Shown here: positions 63,032 to 64,000 of the stretch, piece after piece | Layout: each line of letters begins with the position of its first letter | Numbering within the stretch: the first letter of the stretch is position 1 | NCBI GenBank assembly: GCA_964344185.1 | Contig: CAYFMN010000007.1 | Span: 62,001 to 126,000 of the forward strand | DNA: 64,000 nucleotides | Direction: 5' to 3' | Origin: JAJDAT01 sp964344185 | Lineage (GTDB): Bacteria; Nitrospinota; Nitrospinia; Nitrospinales; JAJDAT01 | Made by a program: the position numbers and the translations under genes | Notes under the pieces: generated by a model | The model's input: the letters and a program-made list of their open reading frames with translations, nothing else | Databases searched by the model: none | Told to the model about the DNA's origin: nothing

Positions 63032-63961
63032 CTAAAGACTTTTTAGGTAGGAGGTTAGATTTATATTCTGATTAGATAATCCTAATTTTTTCCTGATATT
63101 ACTTCGATGAGTTTCAATAGTTTCTGAGGAAACTTTTAAAATCTCTGCTATTTCTTTGCTGCTTAATCCAGACCGGATCATATCGCAAATTTCGATTTCT
63201 TTTGGAGTGAGTTTGAAATGCGGGTCGGAAATTTTTGCTCCAAAGTTTGAAGAAAGCTCTTTTATTTTTTTTTCCAAAAGTTCAATATTCTTTATGTTTT
63301 CTGCGGTGGAGTTTGCCTTTATCTTAGCAATTAAAGGAGCCACGATATTTTCTATATTTGCCAAAATCGATTTACTTAGTTGTTTTTTTTCAATTTCTAA
63401 TTGCTTTAATAAAACTCCTAACGCTGTATTTTTTTCCCTTAATTCTGCCGTTCTTTCTTGAACTCTCGTTTCTAATTCAAACCGATTTTGCTGTAGTAAT
63501 TTTTCCGAACGTTTTCTCTCTTCTATTTCTTTTTCCAGGAGCTTGTTGGTTTCTATAATCTCATTATTTTTCTTTTCTATTTCGCGTCTTAAATCTAATT
63601 GGTCAAGAGCTGCTGTCACTTTTTTTAATAAAGTTTTTTTTTCGCAGGGTTTTTCTATATAGTCAAAAGCGCCTAGCTGTAAAGCCTGGATGGCGGAAGC
63701 TAAACTTCCATGGCCTGTAAGTAAAATAACTAATGAATTAGAATCGACTTGCTTTGCGTTTTTTAAGACATCGATCCCTCCCAGATTATTCATCACCAAA
63801 TCGGTTATCGTTAAATCATATGACTCCGAGTTTAATTTTTCTATAGCGTCTTCTCCGTTGGAGGCGGTATCAACCTGGTATCCTTCTTTTGTTAATGCGC
63901 TTCCAAGTCCAAATAAAATGGTCTCTTCGTCGTCCACCAATAAAATTTTATGGTTTTTCAT
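63032..63961 (-). CDS. Response regulator with receiver, coiled coil and LuxR-type DNA-binding domain
   Basis: From the ATG at 63961 the product is 309 residues. A receiver domain (ILLVDDEETILFGLGSA, acceptor Asp in LTITDLVMNNLGGID, and KPC at the end) is followed by a coiled coil of about 70 residues (EIEERKRSEKLLQQNRF) of the type usually linked to PAS domains. A LuxR helix-turn-helix closes it (LTPKEIEICDMIRSGLSSKE). It probably controls transcription under the upstream kinase, whose end overlaps it. A TTG at 63988 is the other start. Confidence 0.85.
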   Translation of the reverse strand: MKNHKILLVDDEETILFGLGSALTKEGYQVDTASNGEDAIEKLNSESYDLTITDLVMNNLGGIDVLKNAKQVDSNSLVILLTGHGSLASAIQALQLGAFDYIEKPCEKKTLLKKVTAALDQLDLRREIEKKNNEIIETNKLLEKEIEERKRSEKLLQQNRFELETRVQERTAELREKNTALGVLLKQLEIEKKQLSKSILANIENIVAPLIAKIKANSTAENIKNIELLEKKIKELSSNFGAKISDPHFKLTPKEIEICDMIRSGLSSKEIAEILKVSSETIETHRSNIRKKLGLSNQNINLTSYLKSL

Positions 63962-64000
63962 TTTCGTTTTCTTTGATTGGCAATTCAATTGAAAAAGTAG
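63948..64000 (-). CDS. C-terminal end of a histidine kinase (partial)
   Basis: In another frame from the regulator, codons from 63998 read TFSIELPIKENENEKP and stop at TAA (63948-63950). TFSIELP is the typical last strand of a histidine kinase HATPase domain. The end overlaps the regulator start by 14 bases, as in a coupled kinase-regulator pair. Only 17 codons are visible, so the call is tentative. Confidence 0.5.
   Translation of the reverse strand, partial: TFSIELPIKENENEKP

Overview
The window is AT-rich DNA from a diderm (Gram-negative) bacterium. It encodes a BamD-like lipoprotein, a PagL-type lipid A deacylase, a TonB-dependent receptor with ExbB/ExbD, Mpl (peptidoglycan recycling), an HpnN-like RND exporter and many lipoproteins. 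Large multihaem cytochromes, many TPR proteins, cobalamin-binding radical SAM enzymes and low GC would fit a marine lineage such as Nitrospinota or a deltaproteobacterium-like group. That placement is an inference and no rRNA is present to settle it. The gene order reads as ordinary chromosome, with no integrase, transposase, phage structural gene or CRISPR array. A run of 10 Ns inside ftsY (40607-40616) shows that this is a scaffolded draft assembly.

Layout. 1-9.2 kb: tail of a membrane protein, msrB, coaX, a MORN protein, a giant TPR-methyltransferase, a small TPR protein, an ACT-malic enzyme and a POTRA/coiled-coil protein. 9.3-13 kb: an HspQ-like protein, a cNMP-binding protein, then a compact run of two pentapeptide-repeat proteins, a membrane-anchored protein that looks frameshifted, and an amidase-fold protein lacking its zinc ligands. 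13-16.6 kb: two tandem B12-binding radical SAM enzymes. 16.8-20.1 kb: a strong promoter driving an NHL-repeat protein with a terminator-like hairpin inside its signal-peptide codons, an NTF2-like secreted protein and an orphan HPt protein. 20.2-26.4 kb: a four-gene c-type cytochrome operon with about 25 haem motifs.

26.4-34 kb is themed on cobalamin: a cobalamin riboswitch with a terminator ahead of a BtuB-type receptor, then (after a TPR protein, an Nfu N-terminal-domain protein and an M18 aminopeptidase) ExbB-ExbD coupled to a CobS-like membrane protein that lacks the CobS catalytic motif. Four B12-binding radical SAM enzymes elsewhere in the window would be consumers of the imported vitamin. 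34-41 kb: BamD, a group-2 sigma factor, PlsY, tRNA-Gly and tRNA-Cys behind a consensus promoter, two divergent histidine kinases, a PilZ protein and ftsY.

41.5-45.6 kb holds the strongest candidate for an undescribed system. It is a tight three-gene operon with two paralogous B12-binding radical SAM proteins, each carrying a C-terminal domain resembling the N-terminal half of a family-9 glycosyltransferase (heptosyltransferase), and between them a stand-alone copy of that half domain with a membrane anchor. 45.6-64 kb: nadK-FGE-like-cupredoxin, a bifunctional-nuclease protein, an ECF sigma/anti-sigma pair, TatA, PagL, the HpnN-like exporter, a radical SAM/SPASM-like enzyme, a lipoprotein, a radical-SAM-like barrel without cluster cysteines, mpl, gph, an SmpA-like lipoprotein, a metallo-beta-lactamase-fold lipoprotein without metal ligands, a chemoreceptor split by an in-frame amber codon, and a REC-LuxR regulator overlapping the end of a histidine kinase gene.

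A recurring theme is enzyme folds that have lost their catalytic residues: the amidase, CobS, metallo-beta-lactamase and radical SAM cases. All product names are from reading motifs by eye; no database search was run.
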